The notes under the pieces are model-generated. The model was not told where the DNA came from. It searched no databases and saw nothing but the letters and a program-made list of their open reading frames with translations. DNA of 64,000 nt from Natrinema salsiterrestre (GTDB taxonomy: Archaea; Halobacteriota; Halobacteria; Halobacteriales; Natrialbaceae), in assembly GCF_029502005.1 (NCBI RefSeq), contig NZ_JAMQOT010000006.1, positions 124,001-188,000 of the forward strand, given 5' to 3'. Positions 42,870 to 51,203 of the stretch are shown piece by piece. Both the position numbers and the translations under genes were made by a program. Position 1 is the stretch's first letter. Each line of letters opens with the position of its first letter.

Positions 42870-42904
42870 GTAATGAAATTTTTGATTATTGTGATAAACA
42901 TTAC
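42870..42904 (-). promoter_or_regulatory. AT-rich block with inverted repeat upstream of the cohesin operon
   Basis: GTAATG (42870-42875) and CATTAC (42899-42904) flank an AT-only core. The minus strand contains CACAATAATC inside it. It lies about 95-130 bases before the GH5 start at 42775 and is a candidate operator/promoter for the first operon. Confidence 0.45.
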
Positions 42905-43369
42905 GTTTGAGTAACTCAAAAATAATTGATCTAATATGTCCGCCGGAGGACCGTTACGGTCGGAGAGCGGACGAGTAACGGGAATCCCAAATAAGCAGGC
43001 TCAGGCCAGAGACCGGACATAACTGAACACATTCCGGTTTGTGGAATAGGGATGGTCAGTCTCCGCTTCCGATCTCCGTATACAATTTCCGACGGAAATG
43101 AAATTTAGTTGCTACATTCGGGACCTATTGTGAGCTGTATTACATTTTGCGGAGCGCTTCTCGAATCAGCGACGGTCAGACGGCACTCGAACTCGCCGCC
43201 ATCGACTATCGGTCCGTTGCCGTCCGCGAGACGACGCTCACTCACCGACGACGTCGGGAATCAACCGCGGAAAACCGACACCGGACCCCCACTTCTAACC
43301 GGCGACCGGTACGTCCTCTCGAGGGCATCACTGCCACAGTCGACTCGACCGCTGAAACCCCGCGCCGGA

Positions 43370-43376
43370 TTTATAG
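43370..43376 (+). promoter_or_regulatory. TATA box of a leaderless gene
   Basis: TTTATAG, with its centre about 27 bases before the GTG at 43400, the spacing expected for a leaderless haloarchaeal transcript. It supports the GTG as the start. Confidence 0.6.
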
Positions 43377-43399
43377 CTACCTCGTTCCTACGGTCCCCT

Positions 43400-45376
43400 G
43401 TGAGTACGCGAACGAGTGCGCTCGATGCGGTCGTCTTCGGTGTCGACATCCAGAGCGGTGACGTGCGCGGCGACGCCCCGTCGTACGCACTCGCGATCTA
43501 CGACGGCGAGGACGTCGGCCGGGACGTCGTCAGCCACCGGAAACTCAGACGACTGATCGACGACGAGGAGCCGGCGATCGTCGCGACCGATAACATGTAC
43601 GAGCTGGCCGCCGATAAGGACCAGCTCATCCACTTCCTCGGCTCGCTGCCCGCCGAGACCATGCTCGTACAGGTGACGGGTGCCGAACAGCCCGAGCCGC
43701 TCTCCCGCGTCGCGAAACGCCACAACGTCCCCTACGGCAAGGACCCCATGCAAGAGGCCGAAGCCGCCGCCCGACTGGCCGCCCACAACGTCGGCCACGA
43801 GGTATCGGCCTTCACCGACACGACGGAGGTCAAGGTCGCCCGCGGCCGCTCGACCGGCAGCGGCGGCTGGAGCGAGGACCGCTACACCCGCCGCATCCAC
43901 GGCTCCGTCAGGAAACGGGCCCGGGAAGTCGAGTCCGAACTCGAGGACGCGAACCTCGAGTACGAGCGAGAGGTCCGAGAGGCCTACGGCGGCTTCGCCA
44001 ACGCCGTCTTCACCGTGGAAGCGCGGCCCAGCGACATCCCCGTCTCTCGGAATCGCTCGGGCGACGTTCGCGTCGAAATCGAGCGGGAGCGCCGCGACGG
44101 CATCGAGTTCGAGCCGCTGGTCAAGCGGCGCGATCACGTCGTCGTCGGCATCGATCCGGGAACGACGACCGCCGTCGCCATCGCCGACCTCGAGGGCGAC
44201 GTCCTCGACGTCTGGAGTTCGCGAACCAGCGACACCGCCGACGTGATCGAATGGATCGTCGAGCGCGGCCGTCCGATCGTCGTCGCGGCCGACGTGACGC
44301 CGATGCCCGAAACCGTCGAGAAGTTCCGCCGGAGTTTCGACGCCGCGGGCTGGGCCCCCGAGAGCGACCTCCCCGTCGACGAGAAACAACACCGCACGCG
44401 CGAACATCCGTACGACGACGACCACCAGCGCGACGCCATGGCCGCCGCGCTGTACGCGATCGACGCCCACGAGGATCAGTTCGAGCGGATCGCCGACAAG
44501 CTCCCGCCGGGCGTCGACCGCGGCGAGGTCACCGCCCGCGTCGTCGCCGGCGAAGAGAGCGTCGAAGCCGTCCTGACCGATCTCGACGACGACGAGAACG
44601 GGGACGAGGAGGACTCGACCGAACACGAGCCCCGCGAACTGACCGAGGACGAAAAACGAATCAAGGACCTCGAGCGACAGGTCGAGCGACTCCAGTCACA
44701 CGTCGACCGCCTCGAGGGCCGCGTCGCCGACCGCGACGAGCGGATCGACGAACTCGAGACCGAACTCGGCGTCGCCCGCCGCGAGGAACGCAAGGAAGTC
44801 CGTCGGGACCGGGAAGTGAGTCGCCTCGAGCGCAAGGCGAACCGGCTCGAGCGCGAGCGCGACGAAGCGCAGGAGGAAGTCGAGGCGCTCGAGGGGAAAG
44901 TCGAGCGAATGAAGGCCCTCTGGAAGCTCGATCACTCCAATTTCAGCGACGTCTCCGCGGAGAAGGAGGGGCTGGTCCCGGTCAAAGTCATCGAGAAGTT
45001 CACGAAGGGCGCGATCCGCGAGGCCGACGACCAGTACGGCATCGCGAGCGGCGACGTCGTCTACGTTCGCGACGCGAGCGGTGCGGGCCGGTCGACCGCC
45101 GAACTGCTCGCGGAGTTCGACCCCCGCGTCGTCCTCAAGGACGGCGGCCTCTCGGAGATCGCCGACGAAATCCTCTTCGAGGCCGAAATCCCGGTCGGCC
45201 CCGCCGACGACGTCGCCATGCAGGAGGTCGACGAACTGGCCGTCGCCCGCGAGGACGACGTCGAAGCCGCGATCGACGACTGGCACGACCGTGCGGAAGA
45301 ACGCAAGCGCGACCGCAAGGCGTCGATGGTCGACCAGCTCATCAGCGAACACCGAGCCGGCGACAACGAAGTCTGA
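43400..45376 (+). CDS. DUF460 RNase H-like protein with coiled coil
   Basis: 658 residues starting at GTG. The N-terminal part holds two RNase H-fold-like segments: VVFGVDIQSGDVRGD...SYALAIYDGE and the central VVVGIDPGTTTAVAIADLEGDVLDVWSS, the latter with a resolvase-like IDPGT motif and DDDHQRDAMAAALYAI. A long Glu/Arg coiled coil (about 410-510) follows, then a conserved C-terminal domain. This is the archaeal DUF460 family, of unknown function, with a possible nucleic-acid role suggested by the fold. Confidence 0.85.
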   Translation: MSTRTSALDAVVFGVDIQSGDVRGDAPSYALAIYDGEDVGRDVVSHRKLRRLIDDEEPAIVATDNMYELAADKDQLIHFLGSLPAETMLVQVTGAEQPEPLSRVAKRHNVPYGKDPMQEAEAAARLAAHNVGHEVSAFTDTTEVKVARGRSTGSGGWSEDRYTRRIHGSVRKRAREVESELEDANLEYEREVREAYGGFANAVFTVEARPSDIPVSRNRSGDVRVEIERERRDGIEFEPLVKRRDHVVVGIDPGTTTAVAIADLEGDVLDVWSSRTSDTADVIEWIVERGRPIVVAADVTPMPETVEKFRRSFDAAGWAPESDLPVDEKQHRTREHPYDDDHQRDAMAAALYAIDAHEDQFERIADKLPPGVDRGEVTARVVAGEESVEAVLTDLDDDENGDEEDSTEHEPRELTEDEKRIKDLERQVERLQSHVDRLEGRVADRDERIDELETELGVARREERKEVRRDREVSRLERKANRLERERDEAQEEVEALEGKVERMKALWKLDHSNFSDVSAEKEGLVPVKVIEKFTKGAIREADDQYGIASGDVVYVRDASGAGRSTAELLAEFDPRVVLKDGGLSEIADEILFEAEIPVGPADDVAMQEVDELAVAREDDVEAAIDDWHDRAEERKRDRKASMVDQLISEHRAGDNEV

Positions 45377-45382
45377 GCGGGC

Positions 45383-45643
45383 CTACGTTTCCGGTCCCGA
45401 CTCCATCGGCGACAGTACCCGCGGGACCTCCTCGAGTTCGACCTCCTCGGTCAGATCCTCGGTACTGTCGACCGGTCCGTTGACGAACAGCGCGTGAGCG
45501 ATGAATCCGATCGCGACGATGCCGAGCGCCATGACGGCGGCCGTAAACGGGACCGCCGTCGCGTAGCCGACGATCGCTCCGGTGCCGAGACTCGCCGCGA
45601 TAGAGAGCAACACGAGATCATAATAGTGTAGCGAGTATCCCAT
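45383..45643 (-). CDS. Small two-helix membrane protein
   Basis: 86 residues from the ATG at 45641-45643: MGYSLHYYDLVLLSIAASLG opens it, with two transmembrane segments (about 8-28 and 32-55) and an acidic cytoplasmic tail (EDLTEEVELEEV). Small proteins of this kind are conserved in haloarchaea, but I know of no function. It is convergent with the DUF460 gene, seven bases away. Confidence 0.72.
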   Translation of the reverse strand: MGYSLHYYDLVLLSIAASLGTGAIVGYATAVPFTAAVMALGIVAIGFIAHALFVNGPVDSTEDLTEEVELEEVPRVLSPMESGPET

Positions 45644-45708
45644 ACGAGAACGACGGGATACAGAGACAAAACGTTTGATCCCGAGGGTCCGGGACTCCTC
45701 GAGACGGG

Positions 45709-45888
45709 TCAGAACATCCCGAAGTTCTGGAGCATCCCCGAAATCAGCGATTTGACGACCAGTCCGAGGCCGGCGACGATGAGTGCCATCCCGGCGGCGA
45801 TCAGCAGGTTCTGCGACGCGATCAGGCCGATACCGGCGAGGAGAATCACGATTCCCGCGATGCCGAGCGCGCCGAGGTTCCGTAACAT
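45709..45888 (-). CDS. 59-residue membrane protein, DUF7470-like
   Basis: Starts at the ATG at 45886-45888 (MLRNLGALGIAGIVILLAGI). It has two hydrophobic helices separated by a short loop, then GLGLVVKSLISGMLQNFGMF. The pattern matches a small haloarchaeal membrane family (DUF7470, from memory). A longer open frame to 46251 lacks coding character. It lies in tandem with the two-helix protein at 45383-45643. Confidence 0.65.
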   Translation of the reverse strand: MLRNLGALGIAGIVILLAGIGLIASQNLLIAAGMALIVAGLGLVVKSLISGMLQNFGMF

Positions 45889-45986
45889 ACCCACGGATGG
45901 AGAGCCGAGCGGAATAAACGGCGTGGTTCCCCGATCGGGTGGAAGAGACGCTCGCGTCCGGTGATCGGGCGAAAAGGAACAATAAA

Positions 45987-45997
45987 GGGTTAAACCC
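45987..45997. promoter_or_regulatory. eIF-1A promoter palindrome
   Basis: GGGTTAAACCC, centred about 27 bases before the eIF-1A ATG. It probably includes the TATA element; the message would be leaderless. Confidence 0.4.
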
Positions 45998-46018
45998 CTC
46001 GAACGCAAAGCCGCGGCC

Positions 46019-46309
46019 ATGAGCGACGACGGAGACGGCGGTCGGAACAACCTCCGGATGCCCGAGGATGACGAGGTCTTCGCGACCGTTACGGACATGC
46101 TCGGGGCGAATCGGGTCAAGGTACGCTGTGCCGACGGGACGGAACGCACCGCTCGCATCCCCGGCAAGATGCAAAAGCGCATCTGGATCCGCGAGGACGA
46201 CGTCGTGCTCGTCGAACCCTGGGACTGGCAGGACGAGAAGGCCGACATCACCTGGCGCTACGAAAAGAGCGAGGCCGACCAGCTCCGTGAGGAAGGCCAC
46301 ATCCAATAA
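46019..46309 (+). CDS. eif1A: Translation initiation factor eIF-1A
   Basis: A 96-residue OB-fold protein that binds the ribosomal A site during initiation. Visible signatures: [40 protein letters not shown] and [15 protein letters not shown]. The N-terminus ([20 protein letters not shown]) is the acidic form usual in haloarchaea. It is a stand-alone housekeeping gene followed by a T-run (about 46317-46321) that may end transcription. Confidence 0.96.
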   Translation: MSDDGDGGRNNLRMPEDDEVFATVTDMLGANRVKVRCADGTERTARIPGKMQKRIWIREDDVVLVEPWDWQDEKADITWRYEKSEADQLREEGHIQ

Positions 46310-46328
46310 GAACGACTTTTTGCGCTGC

Positions 46329-46351
46329 GTGCGGTCGCGAAGCGACCGCAC
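46329..46351. repeat. Perfect 10-bp hairpin downstream of eIF-1A
   Basis: GTGCGGTCGC (46329-46338) pairs exactly with GCGACCGCAC (46342-46351). It may protect the mRNA 3' end or be one of the dispersed intergenic hairpins. Confidence 0.55.
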
Positions 46352-46424
46352 TCGGCAAAAACTCGACTAAAACCACTCCTCCTTCCTCTCCACTCACTCC
46401 GTTCGTTCCGAATCAGTCGTCGGC

Positions 46425-46449
46425 CCGCTCGCGCCTGTGGCGCGAGCGG
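46425..46449. repeat. Perfect 11-bp intergenic hairpin
   Basis: CCGCTCGCGCC (46425-46435) pairs exactly with GGCGCGAGCGG (46439-46449) around loop TGT. Confidence 0.55.
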
Positions 46450-46674
46450 TGAACGGCGTCGCTCACGGGTCACTGCGTTCCCCGTTCGATCTCCGCGGTT
46501 CTCACTCGCTTCGCTCGTTCCGAACCGCGCACCGCTCGGGTTCTTCGAACCGCTCGCTCGCCGAGACTGCGCCGATAACTCGCTCCGATAGCCGATACAC
46601 GCTAGCTCCTGTACCGGCTTCGTGCTGCACATTTTCCAGAGAATATCCGGATTAGACCGCCCTCGAGCGGCAGG

Positions 46675-47811
46675 TTAGAGATCTGCGACGTCTTCGATCG
46701 CGTCGGTCAGTTCCTTGATGCTCTCGAGGTCGTGTTCGCCCATGTGGCCGATTCGGAACGTCTCCTCGCCGAGTTGCGAGCCGTAGCCGTTCGAGAAGAC
46801 CATGTCGTACTCGTCGCTGACGGCCTCGATGGTCGCGGCGACGTCGATCCCCTGCGTGTTCTCGATGCAGCTCACCGTCTGCGATTCGTACCCCTCCTCG
46901 GGGAACATGTCGAAGTGCTCGCGGGCCCACTCGCGGGTGTACTCGGCCATCTCCCGGTGGCGCTGATCGCGCGCGTCGTGGCCCTCCTCGAGCATGTGCT
47001 TCATCTGTTTCCGGTAGGCCAGCATGATCGGAATCGCGGGCGTGGAGTGGGTCTGCCCCTTCCGCTCGTAGTAGTCGATCGTGCGCTGGAAGCCGCCGTA
47101 CCACGACGCCGACTCCTTCTCGAGTTCGCGCTCGTACGCGTCGTCGCTGACGACGCAGACGGCGAGCCCCGGCGGCATGGCGAACGCCTTCTGGCTCGAG
47201 GCGAAGATGACGTCGATATTGTGTTCGTCGATATCGACGATGTCCCCGCCCAGCGCGGAGACCGCGTCGACGACGAAGTACGTGTCGGGGTACTCCGCGA
47301 CGACGTCGCCGATCTCCTCGATGGGGTTGCGGACGCCCGTCGAGGACTCGTTCATGACGGTGGCGACGACGTCGTAGTGCTTGTCGCTCGATTCGAGGGT
47401 CTCGCGGATGTCTTCGGGCTTGATCGCCTGCCCCCACTCGTACTCGAGCCTGTCGACGTCCTTGCCCAGTCGCTCGGCCACGTTGGCGTGGCGCTCGCTG
47501 AAGCTGCCACAGGTCGGGACGAGGATGTTCTCGTCGACGAGGTTGAGCGTCGAGGCCTCCCAGAACTCCGTGCCCGACCCCGTCAAGATGACGACCTCGT
47601 TGTCGGTGCCGAGGAATTCCTTCGTGTCCTCGACGATGGTCGTGTACAGGTCCGTCATCCGGTCCATGCGGTGGCCGAACATCGGCTCGCACATCGCCTC
47701 GATGACGTCGTCGCGCACTTCCGTCGGACCCGGGATATACAGCGTCTTGTCGGGATAGTCGTCGTTGTATTCGCGTTTCTTAGTCACGGAAACCACTCGA
47801 GTACGGGTCAC
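46675..47811 (-). CDS. Class V aminotransferase (serine-pyruvate / alanine-glyoxylate type)
   Basis: 378 residues from the GTG at 47811; GTG at 47787 is an equally possible start. A cytosolic PLP enzyme with the lysine in VIFASSQKAFAMPPG, the opening KTLYIPGPTEVRDDV, a glycine-rich VILTGSGTEFWEAS and VVDAVSALGGDIVDID. The family transfers amino groups between Ser/Ala and glyoxylate/pyruvate or handles related substrates. serB and serA lie 7-10 kb away, which suggests a link with serine metabolism, but the exact substrate pair is not shown by the sequence. Confidence 0.85.
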   Translation of the reverse strand: MTRTRVVSVTKKREYNDDYPDKTLYIPGPTEVRDDVIEAMCEPMFGHRMDRMTDLYTTIVEDTKEFLGTDNEVVILTGSGTEFWEASTLNLVDENILVPTCGSFSERHANVAERLGKDVDRLEYEWGQAIKPEDIRETLESSDKHYDVVATVMNESSTGVRNPIEEIGDVVAEYPDTYFVVDAVSALGGDIVDIDEHNIDVIFASSQKAFAMPPGLAVCVVSDDAYERELEKESASWYGGFQRTIDYYERKGQTHSTPAIPIMLAYRKQMKHMLEEGHDARDQRHREMAEYTREWAREHFDMFPEEGYESQTVSCIENTQGIDVAATIEAVSDEYDMVFSNGYGSQLGEETFRIGHMGEHDLESIKELTDAIEDVADL

Positions 47812-48007
47812 TGGGACGCGTGACGGTATGGTACTTTTGATACCACAGCGGGAGTGGCGGGGTGAGTGACGCAGCGGTCGCTGCGACGGGAGCGGTACTC
47901 GCGGTAAAAACGGGCTGCGCCTCTCCGGCCCGACAGCCGTGCGATCGGATGCGAGCCGCGAGAGAGGACTCAGCGGCAGTCGCTGTCGGAAACGGCGGTG
48001 AGAGTCG

Positions 48008-48499
48008 TTACTCGACCGTGATGTCGCCGACCATCTGCGAGGAGTGGGGCTGGCAGACGTACGAAGTCATCTCGCTGCTGGCCGTGAAGGTCAGCGTCTG
48101 GTCCTCGCCCGGCTCGGACACCGTCTCGGTAGAGAGATCGTTGACGACCTCGTCGCTGTCGTTACGGATCTCGATGTTGTGTGGCTGGCCGTTGCCCTCG
48201 TTCCAGCCGATCGTGTACTCCTCGCCCTCCGAGAGGATGAGCGTCGGGTTCGACGAGCCCTCGATCGCCGAGGGGCTGACTCCCGTCCACTCGGAGGTCT
48301 GGCCGCTGAACATGATCTCGTCGCCGGCGCTGGCTTCGTACTCGCTTGCGCCGCCACCGTTGCCGTTACCGTTGCCGTTACCGTTTCCGTTACCGCCGCC
48401 GTTGCCGCCACTGCAACCGGCGACGAGCGCCGTCGATGCGGCCGCGCCCGTGAGCTTCAGTGCTGTCCGCCGTGAAACTGCCTTGTCTCGTGCCATCAT
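48008..48499 (-). CDS. Halocyanin-like cupredoxin lipoprotein
   Basis: 163 residues. The Tat signal with lipobox (VSRRTALKLTGAAAST, then ALVAGCSGG) anchors it outside the cell. A linker of alternating Gly and Asn follows. The cupredoxin domain keeps type-1 copper ligands: His in GQPHNIEI and the C-terminal set Cys, His, Met in YVCQPHSSQMVG. It probably carries electrons or holds copper outside the membrane. Spacing and ligands look complete. Confidence 0.85.
   Translation of the reverse strand: MMARDKAVSRRTALKLTGAAASTALVAGCSGGNGGGNGNGNGNGNGNGGGASEYEASAGDEIMFSGQTSEWTGVSPSAIEGSSNPTLILSEGEEYTIGWNEGNGQPHNIEIRNDSDEVVNDLSTETVSEPGEDQTLTFTASSEMTSYVCQPHSSQMVGDITVE
48354..48405. repeat. Gly-Asn codon repeat
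   Basis: Short tandem GTTGCCGTTACC-like hexamers encode the (GN)n linker of the cupredoxin. This is a slippage-prone microsatellite in coding sequence. Confidence 0.7.
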
Positions 48500-48617
48500 C
48501 GGAAGTTGGGGTCGGCCACATAAAAATTGATACCTTCTATCACTCCGATGTTATGACAATACATACCACAATATACGTACTGTCGATCGGGGAGACAGTA
48601 TGCGCTTCCGGACCGGT

Positions 48618-49907
48618 TCAGGCGTCGCCTCGATCCTCCGATCGGAACCGATCGGTCGGTTCGAGCGAGAGCCGCAGGAACGCCGGCACGGTGACGACGG
48701 CGATCGCGATCTCGAGGCCGCCGACGACGACGAACGCGAGGTCGTAGCCGTAGGTGCCGGCGACGGTGCCGCCGACGAGGAAGCCGCCGAGGAAGCCGAG
48801 GCTTCCGGCGAGGTTGAACCCCGCCATGGCGACGCCGCGCTCGTTTTCGTCCGCGAGGTCCGTGACCAGCGCCATCGTCGCGGGGGCGACGAGCGCGCCG
48901 AGGACGCCGACGCCCGCCATCGCGACCGCGGCGGTCGCCACCGAGGGGGAGGCACCGACGAGGAGGATCCCGCCGCCGTAACAGACGGATCCGACGACGA
49001 TCGGGACCGTGCGGCCGATCCGGTCCGAGAGCGCGCCCATCGGGTACTGCAAGAGCGCGAAGGGCGCAAAGAAACACGCCAGCAGGAGCCCGGTCATTCG
49101 GGCGTCGAGGCCGAAGGTCTCCTGAAAGTAGAGCGTCCCGACGAGCGCGAAGAAGCCCGCCGTGAGCCGGTCGACGAAGCCGAACGCGTACGGAATGGAT
49201 AACGTCGGCCGCCGGCGGATGCCGTCCGCGAGCGCGCTGATACTCCGCCGCTCGTCGGGAATTCGATCCTCGACGAGCGTGACGAGGGTACCCACGCAGA
49301 CGAGCAAGCCGGCGGCGACGAGCAACGGCGCGACCGGATCGACCGCCGTCAGCTGCCCGCCGATCGGCGCGCCGAGCGCGGCACCGAGCCCGATCGCGAT
49401 CCCGGCCGCACCCATGTTCCGGCCGTGGCCGCCCTCGAGGTCCATCAGCATGGTCATCGTCAGGGAGAACGCGCCGATGGTCATCGCGCCCTGACCGACG
49501 CGCAGGAGAAGCACCCCCTCGAAGGGGACAGTGCCGATGGCCGGGACCGCCGCGAGGGTAGCGTAGCTGAGCGCCCCGCCGAACGCGCCGACGACGATGA
49601 AGGGAGTCCGGCGTCCGGTGGCGTCGCTCGCGAGTCCCCAGAGCCCGACGAACGCGACGTAGGCGGCGAACTCGGCGACCAGGAACCACATGCTCGCGTC
49701 GAGGGACGTCGCCGCGAACGCCGAGGTCGCCGCGTCGGCGCCCAGCGTCTCGACGAGCGTCGCGACGCCCGGATAGAGCAGGAGCTGCGAGAACAACACT
49801 GCGAAGACGAGCGCGGCGAGCACCACCCGATCGCGGTCGCTCGAGTGCACGGACGTCCGTTGGTTCTCCGGGAGTATGAACTCGTTCGTTTCGATCCGGA
49901 CGAGCAT
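48618..49907 (-). CDS. MFS transporter
   Basis: 429 residues with about twelve hydrophobic segments. The MFS motif A variant between helices 2 and 3 is GLASDATGRRTPFIVVG, and the repeat in the second half is GALSDRIGRTVPIVVG. A proton- or ion-driven transporter, probably a drug/sugar-type exporter; the substrate is unknown. It lies upstream of, and in the same direction as, the cupredoxin gene, but a 118-base gap with its own AT-rich promoter separates them. Confidence 0.85.
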   Translation of the reverse strand: MLVRIETNEFILPENQRTSVHSSDRDRVVLAALVFAVLFSQLLLYPGVATLVETLGADAATSAFAATSLDASMWFLVAEFAAYVAFVGLWGLASDATGRRTPFIVVGAFGGALSYATLAAVPAIGTVPFEGVLLLRVGQGAMTIGAFSLTMTMLMDLEGGHGRNMGAAGIAIGLGAALGAPIGGQLTAVDPVAPLLVAAGLLVCVGTLVTLVEDRIPDERRSISALADGIRRRPTLSIPYAFGFVDRLTAGFFALVGTLYFQETFGLDARMTGLLLACFFAPFALLQYPMGALSDRIGRTVPIVVGSVCYGGGILLVGASPSVATAAVAMAGVGVLGALVAPATMALVTDLADENERGVAMAGFNLAGSLGFLGGFLVGGTVAGTYGYDLAFVVVGGLEIAIAVVTVPAFLRLSLEPTDRFRSEDRGDA

Positions 49908-49987
49908 GATTTCTCCGGATCGGTAGAGGTGCCCATCCGGCGACCGGAACCGACGCGTTTTCGTTCATTGCGGACCTGTAACTACCG

Positions 49988-50644
49988 ATGACAGTCACTC
50001 GCCGACAGCTCCTCGCCGCGGGGGCGACCGCCGGAACCGGAGTCGTCGCCGGCTGTACGGATATCGTCCGGGATTCGCTCTCGTCGACGCGGGGGACCGT
50101 GTCCGAGGCGGCGCTCGAGGAGACCGGGTACAGCGAACACACCGTCGAGGAAGTCGTCGTGGAACGGACCGTGGGCCGGTTCGGAATCGAACGGACGATC
50201 GAGGCCCGGAACTGGTACGCCGAGTACGATCGGTCGATCGCGCTCGATTCGGTCGGTCTGACGCGCGCACAGGCGGCGATCGTCTCCGTCCTCACGACGC
50301 CGCAGGTGTCGGTCCTCGGGAAGACGTTCAACCCCGTCGGCGAGTACTCGACCGACGAGCTCGTCGAACTGATCCAGAGCCGATACGACCGGCTCGAGGA
50401 CGTCCGCTCCGCCGGCGAGGAGTCCGTGTCGATTCTGGGCACCGAAACGACGCTCGCCCGCTACGAGGGGCGCGCTCGGCTGCTCGAGCCCGGCGTGACG
50501 CTCGACGTCTACCTGCAGATCAGCGAGCCCGTCGCCCACGGCGACGACTTCGTGATCGCCATCGCGGTCTACCCGCAGTTTCAGGGCCTCGAGACCGAGT
50601 CGGGTGCGGTTCGGACGATGCTCGAGTCCCTCGAGCACGAGTGA
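49988..50644 (+). CDS. DUF6517-like exported lipoprotein
   Basis: 218 residues. The signal RRQLLAAGATAGTGVVAGC is Tat-type with a lipobox Cys. The mature part has an alpha/beta pattern (EETGYSEHTVEEVVVERTV, NWYAEYDRSIAL, VSVLGKTFNPVGEYSTDEL) typical of a haloarchaeal lipoprotein family that I recall as DUF6517. The function is unknown. It is divergent from the MFS gene. Confidence 0.72.
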   Translation: MTVTRRQLLAAGATAGTGVVAGCTDIVRDSLSSTRGTVSEAALEETGYSEHTVEEVVVERTVGRFGIERTIEARNWYAEYDRSIALDSVGLTRAQAAIVSVLTTPQVSVLGKTFNPVGEYSTDELVELIQSRYDRLEDVRSAGEESVSILGTETTLARYEGRARLLEPGVTLDVYLQISEPVAHGDDFVIAIAVYPQFQGLETESGAVRTMLESLEHE

Positions 50645-50700
50645 GCCCCTCGAAACGCGGCGAGACCTATGGGCGCACGTGGTCTCGAAATCCGAGGGTC

Positions 50701-51039
50701 CTACGGACGAATGTAGGCGTACCCCTCGCTCTGTAGCCGGGTGAGCTCGCCGCCGCCGGAGGGGACTGTTTCGACGCCTTCGACGAGGTCCGAGTCGGCG
50801 AGGTCTTTCATTTCGAGCGTGTTGCTGCAGGCTTTGACTGCGATGCCGGCCTCGAGCAGCGATTTGACCGTCTCGCTGCCGTCCCCGCCGGCCGTCAGGG
50901 GTTCGATCCCGTCGGCTTGCGCGACGATCGCGACGTCGTCGATTTCCACGGAGTCGTCCTCCGTGAGGTTCTCCGCGATGGTGAGTGCGGTCCGTTGCTG
51001 CGCCGGTTCGTCGGCGATGAGGTGGAAAACTGTCTGCAC
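50701..51039 (-). CDS. DsrE/F-like small sulfur-relay-type protein
   Basis: 112 residues from the GTG at 51037-51039. The fold pattern QTVFHLIADEPAQQRTALTI, VEIDDVAIVAQADGI, LLEAGIAVKACSNTLEMKD is that of DsrE-like proteins, with one conserved Cys (in KACSNTL) at the usual site. Such proteins handle sulfur or persulfide. The divergent neighbour makes homocysteine from O-acetylhomoserine and sulfide, so a sulfur link is plausible. A longer open frame to 51393 has no conserved content. Confidence 0.75.
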   Translation of the reverse strand: MQTVFHLIADEPAQQRTALTIAENLTEDDSVEIDDVAIVAQADGIEPLTAGGDGSETVKSLLEAGIAVKACSNTLEMKDLADSDLVEGVETVPSGGGELTRLQSEGYAYIRP

Positions 51040-51188
51040 GTCTCGATAGCAGCGTCGTCTCTCAATAGTGGTTGAGCCTGCGAGCGAACGCGTTCGACGC
51101 GACCGCCGGCCCGAGCCCAGTGGTTCGTGCGTGACATTCTCTAGTCTTCGTTTTTTGCCGTTACTGCGACGCATATGAATCTGGAGGA

Positions 51189-51198
51189 GTATGCATAC
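51189..51198. promoter_or_regulatory. Palindrome GTATGCATAC before metY
   Basis: A perfect 10-base palindrome 6-15 bases before the metY ATG, next to a GGAGGAG run at 51183-51189. It could be an operator that also masks ribosome binding. Confidence 0.35.
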
Positions 51199-51203
51199 TA
51201 AAC

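Larger units (their letters stand above)
42776..43399. other. Large gap at the upstream end of the cellulosome-like cluster
   Basis: The left part is the AT-rich promoter of the cluster (42850-42940). The middle shows a short inverted repeat, ATTTCC/GGAAAT (43085-43090/43094-43099). The right part holds the promoter of the DUF460 gene. I see no gene in it. The long open frame continuing left from 43400 reads like non-coding sequence. Confidence 0.5.
46310..46674. other. Gene-free stretch with two strong hairpins
   Basis: Contains perfect hairpins at 46329-46351 (10-bp stem, loop GAA) and 46425-46449 (11-bp stem, loop TGT), and CTCACTCCGTTCGTTCC-like sequence at about 46393 and 46503. The first hairpin follows the eIF-1A stop and its T-run. 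No gene is seen. Confidence 0.55.

Noticed and set aside
43109-43399. Upstream extension of the DUF460 frame
   Set aside because: Its content reads like translated intergenic DNA, and a TATA box at 43370 fits a start at 43400.
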